64,000 nucleotides of DNA from Cryptomeria japonica (GCF_030272615.1 NC_081412.1:143114247-143178246), one strand, 5' to 3'; positions 21,001 to 33,319 are shown, counted from the first letter of the stretch. Notes: generated by a model not told the origin, from the sequence alone. Numbers and translations are program-made.

Positions 21001-23899
21001 TTCCTCCATAACATTCCTTTCCTTATTGATGAGCATAAGAATGATTTTTTGACTTCCATCCCTTCGGACTTGGAGATTAGAAATGCTATCTTTTCTTTTG
21101 AGGGCAATAAAGCTCCTAGTCCTAATGGTTTCCCTATGTTGTTCTTCCAAGAGTTTTGGGATATTGTTGGGAAATATGTCTCCAATGGGGTTAAAGAATT
21201 TTTTGGGGCAAGAAGATTACTAAAAGAAATTAATGGCACCTTTATTGCTTTGATCCCCAAAATTCAAGGAGCTGACTCCATGGATAAGTTCAGGCCTATC
21301 AATTTATGCAACTCTTTCTATAAGATTATTTCCAAGGTCCTCACCTCCAAACTCTTGAATGTCCTTCCCTCCCTAATCAGTCTTCAACAAAATGGTTTTG
21401 TGCTAGGAAGGAAAATTCTTGATTCCATCATTATTGTCCATGAGAATATCCATTCCCTTGTTATGGCCAAGAAGTGGGGTTTTATTCTCAATCTTGATCT
21501 CTCCAAGGCTTATGACTGGGTGGATTGGTCCTTCCTCATGAAGGTTCTCTTGGCTTTTGGCTTCTCAAACAGATGTGTGGACCTCACCAAGTAGCTTCTC
21601 TCCTCTGCCTCCTTTGTTGTTCTTGTTAATAGCTCCCCCTCCCCTTTTTTTAAAGCCTCCAAAGGTTTGAGGCAAGGGGATCCCATCTCCCCTATTCTCT
21701 TCATCATTATGGCTGAATGCTTTGGCAAGTGTATGGAAAGTATGGTGACTAGAGGTATCTTTAAAGATCTCCAACCCTCTTCTTTTGATCACACTTGCAC
21801 CCACCAGCAATTTGTGGATGATACCATCATTATGGGGGATTCCAGTATTTTGGAAGCCAGAATCCTGAAGGACACCCTGTGCAAGTATGTGTCTGCTTCT
21901 AGCCAGCTTATCAACTAGGTTAAAAGTAAAGTGTTTTTCATCAACACTCCTGAGAAAAGACAGCATAGAATTAGTAGAATTCTGAAATGTCGAGTTGTTG
22001 TTCTTCCTACTACCTACCTTGGCTTCCCCCTGGGCATCTCTCCCCCTGATTCCTATTGGAGTTCTTTGGTGGATAAATTTTAGAGAATGCTTGCTAGTTG
22101 GAAAGGTGCTCTCTTAAGTAAGGCTAGCAAGTTACAACTTCTTAAAGCATCCCTTCAAAGCATTCCTATTTATTCTCTTAGTCTCTTTAAAATCCCTGTT
22201 AAGTTTGCTAATGCTATTGAAAAAATCCAAAAAAAAATTATTTGGTCTGGGGTTGAGGAAAAGAAGAGAATGGCTTTAGTGGCTTGGAACAAGGTTTGTA
22301 GATCGAAAAGAAAGGGTGGTCTAGGTTTGAGGAGAATCAAGACTCTCAATGAAGCTCTTTTGTCCAAATAGATGTGGAGACTGTTCCACTATGACAGTGA
22401 GTGGTGTGAAATTTGGAGAAGTATCCTCTCTTATCTTCATCTCTTTTCTCTTTCATCAACTCTGATTTCAGCTTCAATGGCTCTCACATTTGGAACCATG
22501 CTTCAAAGTGTAAAGATAGCATAGCTAAAGGGGTTAAATGGAGAGTTGGTAATGGTAGGAAAGTCAGATTTTGGAATGATCCCTGGTTGCTTTATAGCCT
22601 TTTCTGAAAATCCTTGATTGGGCCCCTTTTGATACCCCTTGTAAAAGAGTTTTTGGTTCCTTGGTTGAGGGGTACTGGATAGGTGAAAAATGGAAAAATA
22701 TTGAAGGTATACACCCTGGACTCATCAATCTCAAGAAACACTTGTTTTCTACTTGGCTGAATAATGAAGAAGATGTTCTTATTTGGAAACTTGAGCCCAA
22801 AGGCAACCTTACTATTTCTTCCATGTATGGAGTGCTGACTCCAGCCCCCTCAGAGAACCCCTTCTGGTCTAAAGCTTGGATCAAGTGTCTTATTCCAAAG
22901 ATCAATATCTTCTACTAGACTATCCTCCAAAACAAAATTTTGACTCTAGACAACCTAAAGATTAGAGGTTTTAATCTTCCCAATAGGTGTGTTTTGTGTA
23001 ATGAGGAGGAAGAGTCTGTGGACTACTTGGCTATTCACTGTTCTTTCACTGTCTCTATCTGGGAAAGCTTTCTTAAGAATTTTTGTATGGTATGGGTGTT
23101 CCCTAACTCTATTCAAGACTTGTTCCATTCTTGGAGCTACCACTGGTCTAATCCCTCTTTGAGAACTTTGTGGCAACTCTCTCTTCCTCACATCTTGTGG
23201 GGGATTTGGAAAGAAAGGAACAACCACATCTTCAGGGATAATTCTCTCCCCCAGGCTGTTGTTTTTCAGAAAATTCAAAGGGCTATAGTGGAGAACCTCA
23301 AGACCATTGGAGAACCTTGCACTCATGTCAATTGCCTGGAAGATCACATCCTCAACTCCTAGAACCTGAAGAGTGTTGTTAGGATTGATACTAAATACTG
23401 TAAGAGACTAGAAGCTAAGTGGTACCCTCCCCCTCTTGGATGGTTCAAAATCAAGTTTGAGGGTGCTGCTAAAGGTAATCCTAGACCAGCGGGATGTGGT
23501 GCAATTCTTAGAGATGAAAATGCCATTTGTAAGGAAATTGTTGTTGTTCCCATAGGTTGCCAAACTAACCATATGGCGGAAGCTATGGCTTCTCTCCAAG
23601 GCATCCTTCTGGATAAAAGGTGGAACTGTACTTATCTCTGGATCGAGGGGGACTCTAATAATATCATTAACTGCCTTAAAGGAATTACCAAGCCCTCATG
23701 GACTATTAACAATATTATTAAGGTTGTTAGGGATCTTATTAAAACCTTTGATAAATGTTTTATCTCTCACATTTATTAGGAAGAAAATGGCCCCGCTAAT
23801 TGGGCAGCTAATGTGGTGGTCACTCATGACAACATGATTACCTAGAAGGGTGAAGAGGATCTTCTTAATGATGCTAGATCGATCATTTTCATGGATTGA
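18085..23899 (+). pseudogene. LINE ORF2 remnant: endonuclease, reverse transcriptase, zf-RVT, RNase H
   Basis: The endonuclease starts MKIVSWNIRGLNNP (18085) and shows LIQETKM, VMGDFN and a GSDHYPI motif (about 18750). After the solo LTR insertion the RT shows FRPINLCNSFYKIISK, LDLSKAYDWVDW (about 21500), LRQGDPISP (21667) and FVDD in motif C where FADD is usual. A zf-RVT block CVLCNEEEESVDYLAIHC lies near 22990. RNase H (23430-23880) has FEGAAKGNP where the first catalytic residue is normally Asp, plus AEAM and EGDS. Stops at 18949, 21592, 21916, 22081, 22369 and others are mostly TAG at expected Gln or Trp. Frame changes lie near 22400-22660. Confidence 0.85.
19312..20971 (+). mobile_element. 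Solo LTR inserted in LINE ORF2, TSD AGAGC
   Basis: The segment starts TGGTGCAGGAGCACCC and ends CTCTACATCA, flanked by AGAGC at 19307-19311 and 20972-20976. Removing the LTR plus one duplication (1665 bp) puts the endonuclease side and the RT side back in the same frame, which fixes both ends. A TATA box TATAAAG lies at 19758-19764 and AATAAA at 19833-19838, so the LTR points rightward. The 5' end can form a small hairpin (GGTGC/GCACC). No internal region is present. The family is not otherwise seen in this window. Confidence 0.85.
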
Positions 23900-24110
23900 T
23901 ATAACTGCACCTCAAATATTTTAAATGGATTATATAATTATTAATGGCATGGCTTGGAGGACTAATATTACTTATTATTGTGTCAATACAAATAATAAAA
24001 AGATGAATTCCACCTTCTCCCATGCTTTCTGGGTTTTTGGGGCCACATCTAGAGCTTTCTTTCCATTAGCTATCTATAACTCTTGAGTTTTTGGTTTGAG
24101 CTGTGAAATC

Positions 24111-25839
24111 ATGGGAGGTAATAGGCACCACTACGAACCTAGTAATTGTAAAGAATGGAAACAAAAGGAGGAAATCTGGAGTATCTTGCAAAAGGGCAGG
24201 CTAACGAAGTACATGGAAAACCTCCATGGGAGGGATGATAAAATCACTAAGTTTTTCACCAAAAATTGGAGCAAGGGCACCCTGAAAATGGGAGATCAAA
24301 CTATCACCATCAACGAAGACCTCATTGCTCAGGTGATGGGTCTTTGGAGGGAGGGAAGTAATTTCTATATGGACATAAAGCTTAGCAAGGAGTCCATCGA
24401 GCAATACCATGAAACTACTAAGGATAAAAAGTGCCTATTTAAGCTTAGTAAGACCTACTACCCTCCCAGGGCCTTTGCTAAGCCTTGGAGGGAGGTTATG
24501 TTTGCAATCATGTGCTACATCACTTTGGATGGTAGATTTACCAAAGTCTATGGCTACCATTTTGTGCTCCTCAACCACTTCAGGTATGAAGACAAAGTTA
24601 ACATGCCCTATTTCCTGATTTGCTCGATGAATGCCACTATCAAAGCCCACAAAGAGAAACCTAAGGGAGACATTTCTATGCACCAAGGTCTAATGGTTCT
24701 AATCTATGAATAAATTAAAGCTAATCAAATCGCCTACCCCTATCTTTCTGTCTTTGAATTTGAGGAGGAAGGTTCAAACTCTGAATTTTCTATGGGTGAG
24801 GATTCGGCCGGTGAATCAAAAAGTGAGACTGAGGAGAGCCTGGAGGACTCTGAGGTTGAATTAGGTAAGAAATGAAAATAGGAGAGTAGTAAGCCATCCT
24901 CTTCCAAGGGCAAGAAAAAAAACCAAAGAGAAGGTCTTCCAGATTCACTCTTCCTCCTCCTCGGAGGTCTCTGAGGACTCTGAAAAGGATGAATCATCAT
25001 CCCCTCAAAAGAAGAAACCTAAATCTTCTTCTCAGGAAAGGAAAAAGAAGAAAAGGAAGGGCAATTCTAAGCTGGAGATGAAGGACAAAGAGCAAAGAAA
25101 GAATTTAGATGTAGACCAAAACGTTGAGGAGGAGATTACGGGGGATGGTTTCCACCAGAGTGTTGGTGGTGATGCCGAATAGAATACCGATGGTGAAGAC
25201 CCCAAAACTGATCAGGCCAACGTTGGTGAAAAAATCCCCCCTTCTAACCCTTATGTTGAGGGTTTGAAGGGGTTTGTAGATATCCTTGACTGGATCATAA
25301 ATAGTCACAAGAAAGTTGTGGAGGAAAATAAGAACTTGAGTCATTGGATTCAAATTCTGGAGACTATTAGCTTTGGTGAAGGTAAATCCATGGTTGAGCA
25401 TGTTAATGATTTTGGAAAGACTATTGCCAGAGCTGAAGAGATTAGGGACACCTTCAATCCAAGGTTTGAGCAAGTGGAGAAGGCCCTAGAGGAAATAGAA
25501 AACAATGACAGTGTTAGGGACAAGAGAATGGTGGAAGCTGAAAATAGACTCAACAAAATTGATACCTGTCTTAGAAGCATTGCTGAACATAATTATTACA
25601 TTCTGAAGGCCTCGACTAACAACATCAAAATCCTGATTAGTAAGCTGGATAATGAGAAGGGATCACTGGAGCAGGAACTTGACATGGAGGGTGTGGAAGG
25701 TGTACAAGGACCATGCACGAGGACCAGAGGCAAGAAGAGGGAGAAAAAGCCAAACAAAGAAATCGAAGAGCTCAAAGTTGCTTCAATGAATTATGACCTA
25801 TTGGTCATCAAGGCTATTGAACTTCTCAAGTCTCTGTAG
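24111..25839 (+). pseudogene. LINE ORF3: accessory protein of unknown function
   Basis: A third coding region lies between the RNase H end of ORF2 and the LINE tail. The first part (24111-24713, about 200 residues) has GRDDKITKFFTKNW, ITINEDLIAQVMGLW and YGYHFVLLNHF, a globular pattern loosely like the accessory ORF at 8578. A Ser/Glu/Lys-rich linker follows, with a frame change near 24900 in an A-run and a TAG near 25182. The second part (25264-25839) is a predicted coiled coil ending in a basic segment. I see no catalytic motif. It could be a captured transposon or host gene, or a chaperone for LINE RNA. The boundary with a possible separate insertion was not excluded. Confidence 0.55.
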
Positions 25840-26041
25840 GTGTTGCTAGCTATCTAAGTCTTTCTTTCTAGTTTTTTCTACTTTGATGTTCCTAGTTTTT
25901 TGTTGTTCGTTCAGGTTGTTGGCTTTCTTGCCAGTCTTTTGTTTGTTGTCTCTATGCTGGTCTAGTTGATCTTTGATGATCTTTCTTTTGATCTTTATGT
26001 AAAAGGTTTTGGGTCCTTAAAACCTATTTTTCTAATTAATC
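25840..26041 (+). other. LINE 3' untranslated region
   Basis: T-rich sequence ending GGTTTTGGGTCCTTAAAACC, TATTTTTCTAATTAATCA, comparable to the end of the deleted derivative at 16220-16269. No clear poly(A). Confidence 0.5.
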
Positions 26042-27958
26042 AGGACAAATATTTAAAATATTTATTTCTTCAAAATATTTCAACAATAAATAAAGTGATC
26101 ATTAAATATCTTCACACATCTACTTTAATAAAATGAACAAATGTCTCATATGCATCATTATGGACATCAAGGAATTTGGTCTGCTTTGGTTTCAAGATCT
26201 CAAACCATTTCAAACTTTAGGGATAGGATTCTAAATTCAAGAATTCTAGGGTGTGAGATTTCAACGTCTAAGATTTAATAGTATGGCATTCCATAGTCCA
26301 ACATTGGTCATCCAAGATTTCATAGTCTAGGATTTCGTAGTCCAAGAGTTTGTAGTCCAAAATTTTATAGTTCAGGATTTCATAGGAAGTCTATTTTTTA
26401 AACCAAATTCAGACACCAGGATTCAAGGTTCTAGGAAACTCAAGGTCTATTTAGAAAAGGTCTAACAGGATCCTTGAAGTCCAAAATTCCAAAATGAATC
26501 CTTCTTTCTATGTTAAGCTCTGAAATTTGGGTTCTAGGGAAGTTGGTCTATCATTTATTCAATTCGGCAAAGGTTTTCTTGCTTCACTAAAGTTCAAAGT
26601 TTTGAAGGATTGTCCATTTGAGCTCAGTTTGAAATTTCAGAGTCCAAGATTATGGGTTATTGGATTTCAAGAATTGGCATTTCAGAGACTGGGATTCTAA
26701 GTCAAATTTTCATATTTTTAAGGATTTTTTGGCTTTTCAATTTTTGGGTTTTTGAAGTTCATTTTTTATTTTTTAGGATTTTTTAGCTTATTCCTTTTTT
26801 TTAGCTTTTTCCTTTTTAAAATTTTTTTTTTGAGACTCTTAAATCTACTATGTTGACTTGAATTTCATCCTCAAAATGCTACTTGCAACAAGTTAGTTTC
26901 ACAAAATACAAAGGAAATACTACAGGAAATCCAAATTCAACCAATGAAACTACATGAAATACATATTAAAATAAAACATTATTTTTACCTTCATGGTTTA
27001 AGTCTCATTGTGTCCTAACTCCACTATTCCTGGTTGCAGATGGTGTGCTCTCATACAAGCACTGATGGCTTCCAAGATGACATATGAAGAATGAACTGAT
27101 AACTAATACTATGATACACAATGCTAAATGACTATGCTAAATGATTATGCTATTTGCTTCAAGATTAAAACTCACAAATGCACAAGTTTTACAAATGATT
27201 GGCTTGTAAATTCCCTTGAAGTCTCACTCTCTCTCAAATCAAACTCTTGATTTTATAGACCTTGAGAGGATAAGATGATGTGGCTCAGATCAATGGTCAT
27301 GATCAGATCTACAAATTTGGATGGTTGTGAGCAAAGGTGAAGGTTGAAAGAAAGGGGGAAGGAGAAGACATGTGTCACTCATCTCACCTTGACTGGGTTG
27401 TTGACTGAGGGAATCTAGGGATGGTTGGAGAAAATTTAGGCATGAGAGGACAAGTGGACTCAAGTCCTTCCTAAGATGTAGGGATGTTGGAGAGAATATA
27501 GAAGGAGGTTATGAAATATGTGTACGTACATAATATTTCATTAAATTTGGAGGTTTGAGATAAATGATGAATTAATATTTAAGAAATATTAATTTCCTTA
27601 GCCACATGATGGATGAGTTGGCAAAGGGAAGATGAAGTGGAAATGGAAGGTGAGTTGGATAATAGATTAAATAATTTAAGAAATCACTTAATATTTGAGA
27701 CTATAGGATAGGAGAATAATCATTAAACATTAGATATTTAAATGATTGAAGGCAATAATTAAAAATTTAGATATTCAATTAATTAGAGGAATAGGATAGA
27801 TAAATTAATTAATAAAATATTTCAATTAAATTAATTAATAGAAAGACGTGAAGTGAATTAAATAAATTAATCTTTTCAAACTAACTATTTAATAGAAGAA
27901 TATTAAATAATTATTAAATATTTATTTAATCACTCATAGCCATTTTTATGTGTATACA
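26042..27958 (-). repeat. 3' LTR of the outer element (left limit not fixed)
   Basis: On the minus strand the LTR starts at 27958 with TGTATACACATAAAAATGG right after a purine tract, like the inner LTR start TGTAGACACCCAAAATTG. A minus-strand TATA box (TATAAAA) is at 27251-27257. AT-rich palindromic blocks occupy 27700-27930, as in the inner LTR U3. Near 26250-26392 a degenerate repeat (GATTTCATAGTCYAGG and variants) recurs about every 20 bases. The other LTR is outside the window, so length and target duplication cannot be read. Confidence 0.6.
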
Positions 27959-27973
27959 TTTGCCCTTCTTTGA
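27959..27973 (-). other. Polypurine tract of the outer element
   Basis: The minus strand reads CAAAGAAGGGCAAA directly before the LTR start TGTATAC. The adjoining bases (TTTGAAACAATGTTGTCTC) align with TTTGAAACAACGCGACAAG upstream of the inner 3' LTR, supporting homology of the two boundaries. Confidence 0.75.
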
Positions 27974-28204
27974 AATCATGTCGAGACAACATTGTTTCAA
28001 AGATTAAATCAAGTCTTGATAGCGTGCCTGATAGAGATGAAAATCCTGATTGTGTGGCCCCTTGGGACATTGATCATGAAATTGTTGAAAAATTTGATTT
28101 GAACGATTGATCTCATGATAATTGAAAAGTTTCATCAATTTAATTCATTTGTCAAAAACAAATTAAATTGCCCCAATGAAAAGCATTAATTACCCTTTCA
28201 AATA

Positions 28205-28291
28205 GTAATTATAAAATTAACCAAGGTTAATTTTAATTTCATTTTCATCCTTGTCAGCTTGTGAAGAAAAATGTCTTGGTGAGGTGGCGAA
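28205..28291 (+). promoter_or_regulatory. Putative promoter of the outer antisense PMD gene
   Basis: TATAAAA at 28210-28216 lies about 76 bases before the exon 1 ATG, a position comparable to the TATA-like box of the inner copy (47491-47496). Inference from position only. Confidence 0.4.
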
Positions 28292-31127
28292 ATGGTGATT
28301 CCTTCGGAGAACCATCGATTTGAGCGCGTTCGATGATATCAATGACCTCCCGAGTATGGGTTTCCAGTATGTATCTTATCTTGAGCTTTGTTTTCAACTT
28401 GTCATACAATTTTTTCATGTTTTTTGGTGCGTTTTTGGATATTTTGAATTTTTTTTTATTTTTGGAATTTGCTTAGTGCTTTTGCATTTAGGTTTAGTGC
28501 ATTTGTATTTAGGTTTAGCGCATTTGCCAATGTTAGCGCATGTGCTCATTTTGGTAGTGCATGTGTCAAAAATATTAGCACATTTGCTTAGTTTAGTGCT
28601 TATGCATTGTGTGTTTACGCTTTTGCATCTAAAGTTAGTGCATTTGGTTTGTTTCGCGCATATGCTTTGGTTAGCACCTGCGTTCAATAGGATAGCACTC
28701 TTGTTAAAAAGGTTAGCACATATGCTCTAGGTGAATGTTTTTGATAGATTTCATAGCCAAAAATCACTTTGTTGATTAGATTTAGGCGTGTCTGATGTGC
28801 AATGATGATGAATAGGTACTTGATTGATTGATTGATTTTGTTTAATAGATCAATTTGTTTTGTTTTGATAGATTATCCCTAAGAAACCAATTTAATTTCT
28901 AATGAAAGAGCATAGCAGAGTTTTGATTGAACACAATGATTGATAGAAAACCATGTTTGATAGGTTTTAAATGATTTGATAGCCTAATTTGTTTCATTTT
29001 GAAAAGATTGATATGATAGATTAGCGATTTCTTTGATTTTATAGATAGACGAGTGATGATTGATCGAATTCTCTTGGTAAACAGGAGAAAATTGATGTTC
29101 TCTAGTGTCGGGAGAAACTCCTGGTGATGCAGCACTTAGTGCCAGAGCTTACACAGGCAGAGGTGAGACATATAGATGCCTACAGATTATGCCATCTATT
29201 ATACATGCTTGATATTACCCATAATAGGGGTTTGTTGACAACGTTAGCTAAGAGATGGCATAGTGAGCATAACACTTTCCACCTGCCCATGGGTGAGATT
29301 AGTGTTACCCTTGAGGATGTTTATAGGATTCTTCATATCCCAGTGATTGGCAAGCTAGTTCAGTATGATTTTTAGGATCGTGTAGGAATAGAGGCTTGCA
29401 GAGATGTATTTGGCGATGAGAGAATCTCGAGAGGGGAGATCTGATGGGAGGATATAATTATGTATTATGAGACTCTCCCTGTGATTCTTGTAGGTTTGAT
29501 TGGGGGATTTATTTGTCTAGATAGGAGATCTTGAGGTTTTTCTATTGGTTGGGGTGAGATTCTTCAGAGCATGATGCAGCATCAGACTCAATATGCATGG
29601 GGTGTTTGTATGTTTTCTCATTTATATCATGATCTTCATCAGGTTGTTTATGATGAGAGTGCTAGTCTATCGATGGGATGTACACTTTTGTAGATCTGGT
29701 GTTGGGAGCACATTTCTATCACTTGGCCTATCCATCATAGAGTTTGTGGAGAGAGGCAGCCATATGTTTATCTGTATGCAGGTATCCTTACTCAGCATAA
29801 GTTGGGTAAGATGGAGTATTGGCATTGGGTTCTTGATTCCTTGGATAGTGTTACTTGGAGACCATATGTTGATTGTGAGCCATGGATGGATGATGCACAT
29901 ACATTACCATTTATTATGCAGAGTAGATATCTTAGTGGTCAGACTCCATACATTATTGATAGATAGTTGATGAGTCACATTCTTAGACAGTTCAGTATCA
30001 TTCAGCCTATGCCTACTGGTGTCATGATATATGTGTGGCAGTACAGAGATAGGCGAGATTGGGGACCTTCTTTGTCATTTGAGATTGCGCGTGCAAAGTT
30101 TCTTGGTACTCGTAGGGTGGCTTATGATATGAGATTGCACGTTCTTGATCCTGGGGTTACTGCAAATTATGCTCAGTACATATTGGCACATCCATTTCCT
30201 CGTATTATTGATCCAGTAGATCCTCCTCCCAACTTAGGAGATGAGGATGATGATTTAGATGATCCATTTTTTAGGAGATAGAGATGAAGATGAGAGCTTA
30301 GAGCTGCTCAGGAGGCTGGGGGAGGTGGATATGAGGGTGGGGATGGAGGTGGTGGTGGTAGGAGACCCAGACGGAGAGGAGGTTGATTGAGAGTCCGTGG
30401 AGGACCATTTGGACCAGTTGGTAGGATTGGGAGACCGCTTCCTATGGGTGGGAGAGATGTTGGATGGATTGGGAGGGATACTGGCAAGGCAGGGATGAGA
30501 TCACCAAGAGGGTTTCCATTGACAGGAGGCAGGATGACTGGACTAGATGGGGGTTGCACGAGAGGCATTGATCTTGGTCAGATTCAGCTAGACCCTAGGG
30601 TTATTACAGCTCATGGTGGAGAGGATGAGGATCCAGAGGATCATGTGCCACTTATTAGACAACAGGTTCAGAGAGTGACTCAAATTGAGATTCCAGTAGG
30701 TGGACAAGGAGGTGGAGATGAGGGGATTGGTGTTCATGTACCACAACAAGATTTACTAGAGCAAGATGCACTAGAGTAGGATACCATGGATAGTCTCAAA
30801 GCACAGATACAAACACTCATGACAGAGAGAGACATAGCTATTAGGAGACAACAAGATACTCAAGGCCTTCTTGATCATATTCAGTAGGTTGGATCGGGCA
30901 CTCTCTCAGCTTATACTATTAGAGCACTAGTTCGGGCCGGGAAGGAGACTTCCCATTAGCGATGACTATATGAGGATTTAGTCACAGAGAGCTAGAGAGC
31001 AGGTAGTTATCATACCACCATGTTGATGGATACTAGCAGTGGTGGAGTCATGGGGCCTCCTCAGAGGAGTGGTGATTGGGGGAGACAGGCATCTAGAGGA
31101 TCTCCTCATCCACAGCCACAGAGATAG
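28292..31127 (+). pseudogene. Antisense PMD gene of the outer element (two exons, decayed)
   Basis: This gene runs opposite to the element's pol. Exon 1 is 28292-28366 (25 codons, HRFERVR motif, two TGA where the inner copy has Arg). A donor GTATGTATC begins at 28367, the acceptor AG ends at 29084, and exon 2 continues in phase to TAG 31125-31127. Exon 2 starts with the plant mobile domain: LAKRWHSEHNTFHLPMGE, then TLEDVYRILHIP (29240-29345). The domain continues to about 30200; a Gly/Arg-rich linker (30300-30560), a short coiled coil and an SSGGVMGPP motif (about 31035) follow. Stops at 29103, 29373, 29532, 29691 and 29964 break it; at 29532 and 29964 the inner copy has Arg and Gln. PMD proteins in plants act in the nucleus in silencing and genome stability; here the role is unknown. 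Confidence 0.75.
28473..28735 (+). repeat. Degenerate 20-bp repeats in the PMD gene intron (outer copy)
   Basis: About 13 tandem copies of a motif close to TTAGYGCATTTGC, spaced about 20 bases apart, inside the intron of the antisense gene. Copies vary mostly by C/T and G/A changes. Confidence 0.75.
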
Positions 31128-32433
31128 ATAGAGTCAGGTGGTAGTGGTACATGACACTCATGACTTGACTTTGAGGCACTTGTATTTTTTTTATTTTTTT
31201 TATTTGATATCATTTTATACTTGAACTTTTATTGTTGTATGATGATCTATATGCAGACATGGACTCTATATGATGATGATATTTATTATGCATGTTATTC
31301 TATATGATGATGTTCTATATGGATGTTATTTTATGTGATGATGCAATGATAAATGCTTTTGATTTTTTATTTTAATAACCTTGGATGCAACTGAAAATGA
31401 TTACTAACTTTAAATGATGTGTAAATGAAATGATCTAAATGTTGTGATCTATATGCAAATGAATGATTATGCAATATGTTATTCAAATGTTTTTGATTTT
31501 TTATATGTAATGCTTATAATGATTATGAATCTAAGTGCAAAGATGCAACTAAATGAGCTTAAAATGGAACTAAAATGAGAATGATCTTATTGGAAATAAT
31601 AATGATTATTACAATATGATTAATGAAATGCACTTAATTGAATGCAAACTAAATGCAATTTTTGAAATGATTCTAAAAATGAATGCACCTAAATGCAAAT
31701 TGTTGTTTTGTTTGTCCAAGTATACTCAATCTTTATTCGTTGACCACTGATTTTTGAATGAAATGAGATGTTTATAATGCAACTGACAATGAATGCTTAT
31801 AATGCAAATGAATAATGAACTAATCTAAAATGATCTAACCAGAAATTATACTGCCATTATTCATATGTTATCTTGTAACATTGCTTGATTTAATCATTGA
31901 GCTTTAAAATGTTGTAAGAAAATACAAGAACCTTGACAAAATGATCCAAGATGACCTAAGTATTTCTTACATGGATTTTGATATAGAAAGTTAATACAAG
32001 CAGATTGATACAATGAGTCAAGTTGACCTGAGTATTGCTTGCAGAACAGACAAGGATTATCTCCTTTCATGCATGACTTGGAACGTCCTCCTTGATCTTT
32101 TGTCGATCATATCCTAAGACAAGTACATACCTTAATAAGAGATAAACCACAGAAAGTAATCAAAGAAAAATAATTATGCCCCATCATAGCTTCTCTAGTC
32201 ATGGACATCCTTGAGTCTCATAGAGTACATGATTAGCAATAAAATCAAGAAATAAACACTGAATCTCGCATGTCATTCACATGTTCTCATGGTCATTAAC
32301 TAATATAATCATCTTGATGAATGATCTTTGATAATCCTTTATTACTTTGCTAGTTGATTCTTCATTTTCTAAGTGTCACAATTCAGTTGTTATAAGACGC
32401 CTTGATCTTCATTGCTTTGTTGCTTGTTATTTG
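31128..32433. other. Spacer of the outer element, left of the nested insertion
   Basis: Non-coding. The 31220-31850 part is low-complexity, made of many degenerate ATGATGAT/AATGCAAATGA units. It ends with ATTTG (32429-32433), the left target duplication of the inner element. Confidence 0.5.
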
Positions 32434-33214
32434 TGTAGACACCCAAAATTGTCCAGTCTAATTAAATAAATATTTTATTTATTTAATTATCTAAGCTTAA
32501 TTCTTCTATTAATTAAATAAATCTTTATTTATTTAATTAATTCATTTATCCTCTTCTAGCCTTATTTCTCATTTAAATAAATACATTTATTTATTTAAAT
32601 TATCCTTTTCCTAAATTAAATAAATATCTTATTTATTTAATTGATCCCACTTCTTCTATTAATTATATAAATCTTTATTTATTTAATTAATTCATTAGCC
32701 TTTTCTACCCATGACACATGTCATTCATCTCTTAATTCATACACTACCTACCCCTTTCATTATTTTATTATTTCTTTTACCTACCCTCTAATCATAGCCG
32801 ACCTCCTTTTACACCTCTCAATCTTATCCCTCCATTTCATATAGTGTCTTCTATATAAGAGGATGCTTCCTTCATTATCAACCCTAACTAATCATTCTAA
32901 TGAATCATCTTTTATACACTGGACTACACTACGATCCTACTTGCACCCACATTCCATTCTTTGTTGAGCTCTTGTGCACATAAAATCTGAGAGCAAATAT
33001 ATCAAGCAAGATCAATGGAGATAGGAAGAATGGAGATCCAAACCCTATTGGACATGTGATGGTATAATCTTTGTGATTTCATTTGATTTGCATTGTCTTA
33101 GGTAATCTTCATATGTTATGGTGGATCTTTGTTGTTGTTAGGCTAGGGTTTTGTGGTTGAATTCATTTAGCCTTTCAATATCGTTATTATTTTTATCCAT
33201 TTTCACCATATACA
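32434..33214 (+). repeat. 5' LTR of the inner element
   Basis: 781 bp. U3 carries a ladder of short A/T palindromes (32459-32697). The TATA box TATATAAG is at 32852-32859, followed by GAGGATGCTTCC. It ends CACCATATACA. Confidence 0.93.
32459..32697 (+). repeat. Ladder of A/T palindromes in U3
   Basis: At least four nearly perfect inverted repeats in a row of the type AATTAAATAAAT, short loop, ATTTATTTAATT (arms 32460-32471 with 32477-32488; 32511-32522 with 32527-32538; more to 32697). The same ladder recurs in the 3' LTR at 47768-48006. Confidence 0.8.
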
Positions 33215-33217
33215 TTT

Positions 33218-33235
33218 TGGCATGCCCGGTGGGAC
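33218..33235 (+). other. Putative primer-binding site, tRNA not identified
   Basis: TGGCATGCCCGGTGGGAC begins three bases after the LTR. The TGG start fits complementarity to a tRNA CCA end. I could not match the rest to a plant tRNA with confidence. Confidence 0.5.
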
Positions 33236-33319
33236 TCTTGTCCCTTTTGCATTTAACTTCCTTGTTGCAGATTTTGTATTTTGAAGTTGCAGATCCGACG
33301 TTTTCGGCAGCATTTTGAT

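Larger units (their letters stand above)
16287..26041 (+). mobile_element. LINE (L1-like, plant type) with ORF1, ORF2 and an extra ORF3; limits approximate
   Basis: The order is ORF1 with DUF4283-like part and zinc knuckle, ORF2 with endonuclease, RT, zf-RVT and RNase H, then ORF3 and a short 3' region. A 1660-bp solo LTR interrupts ORF2. The 3' end is set where the tail resembles the end of the deleted derivative at 16160-16269; no poly(A) run or target duplication could be fixed. All ORFs carry stops or frameshifts, mainly TAG, so this copy is dead. Confidence 0.75.
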
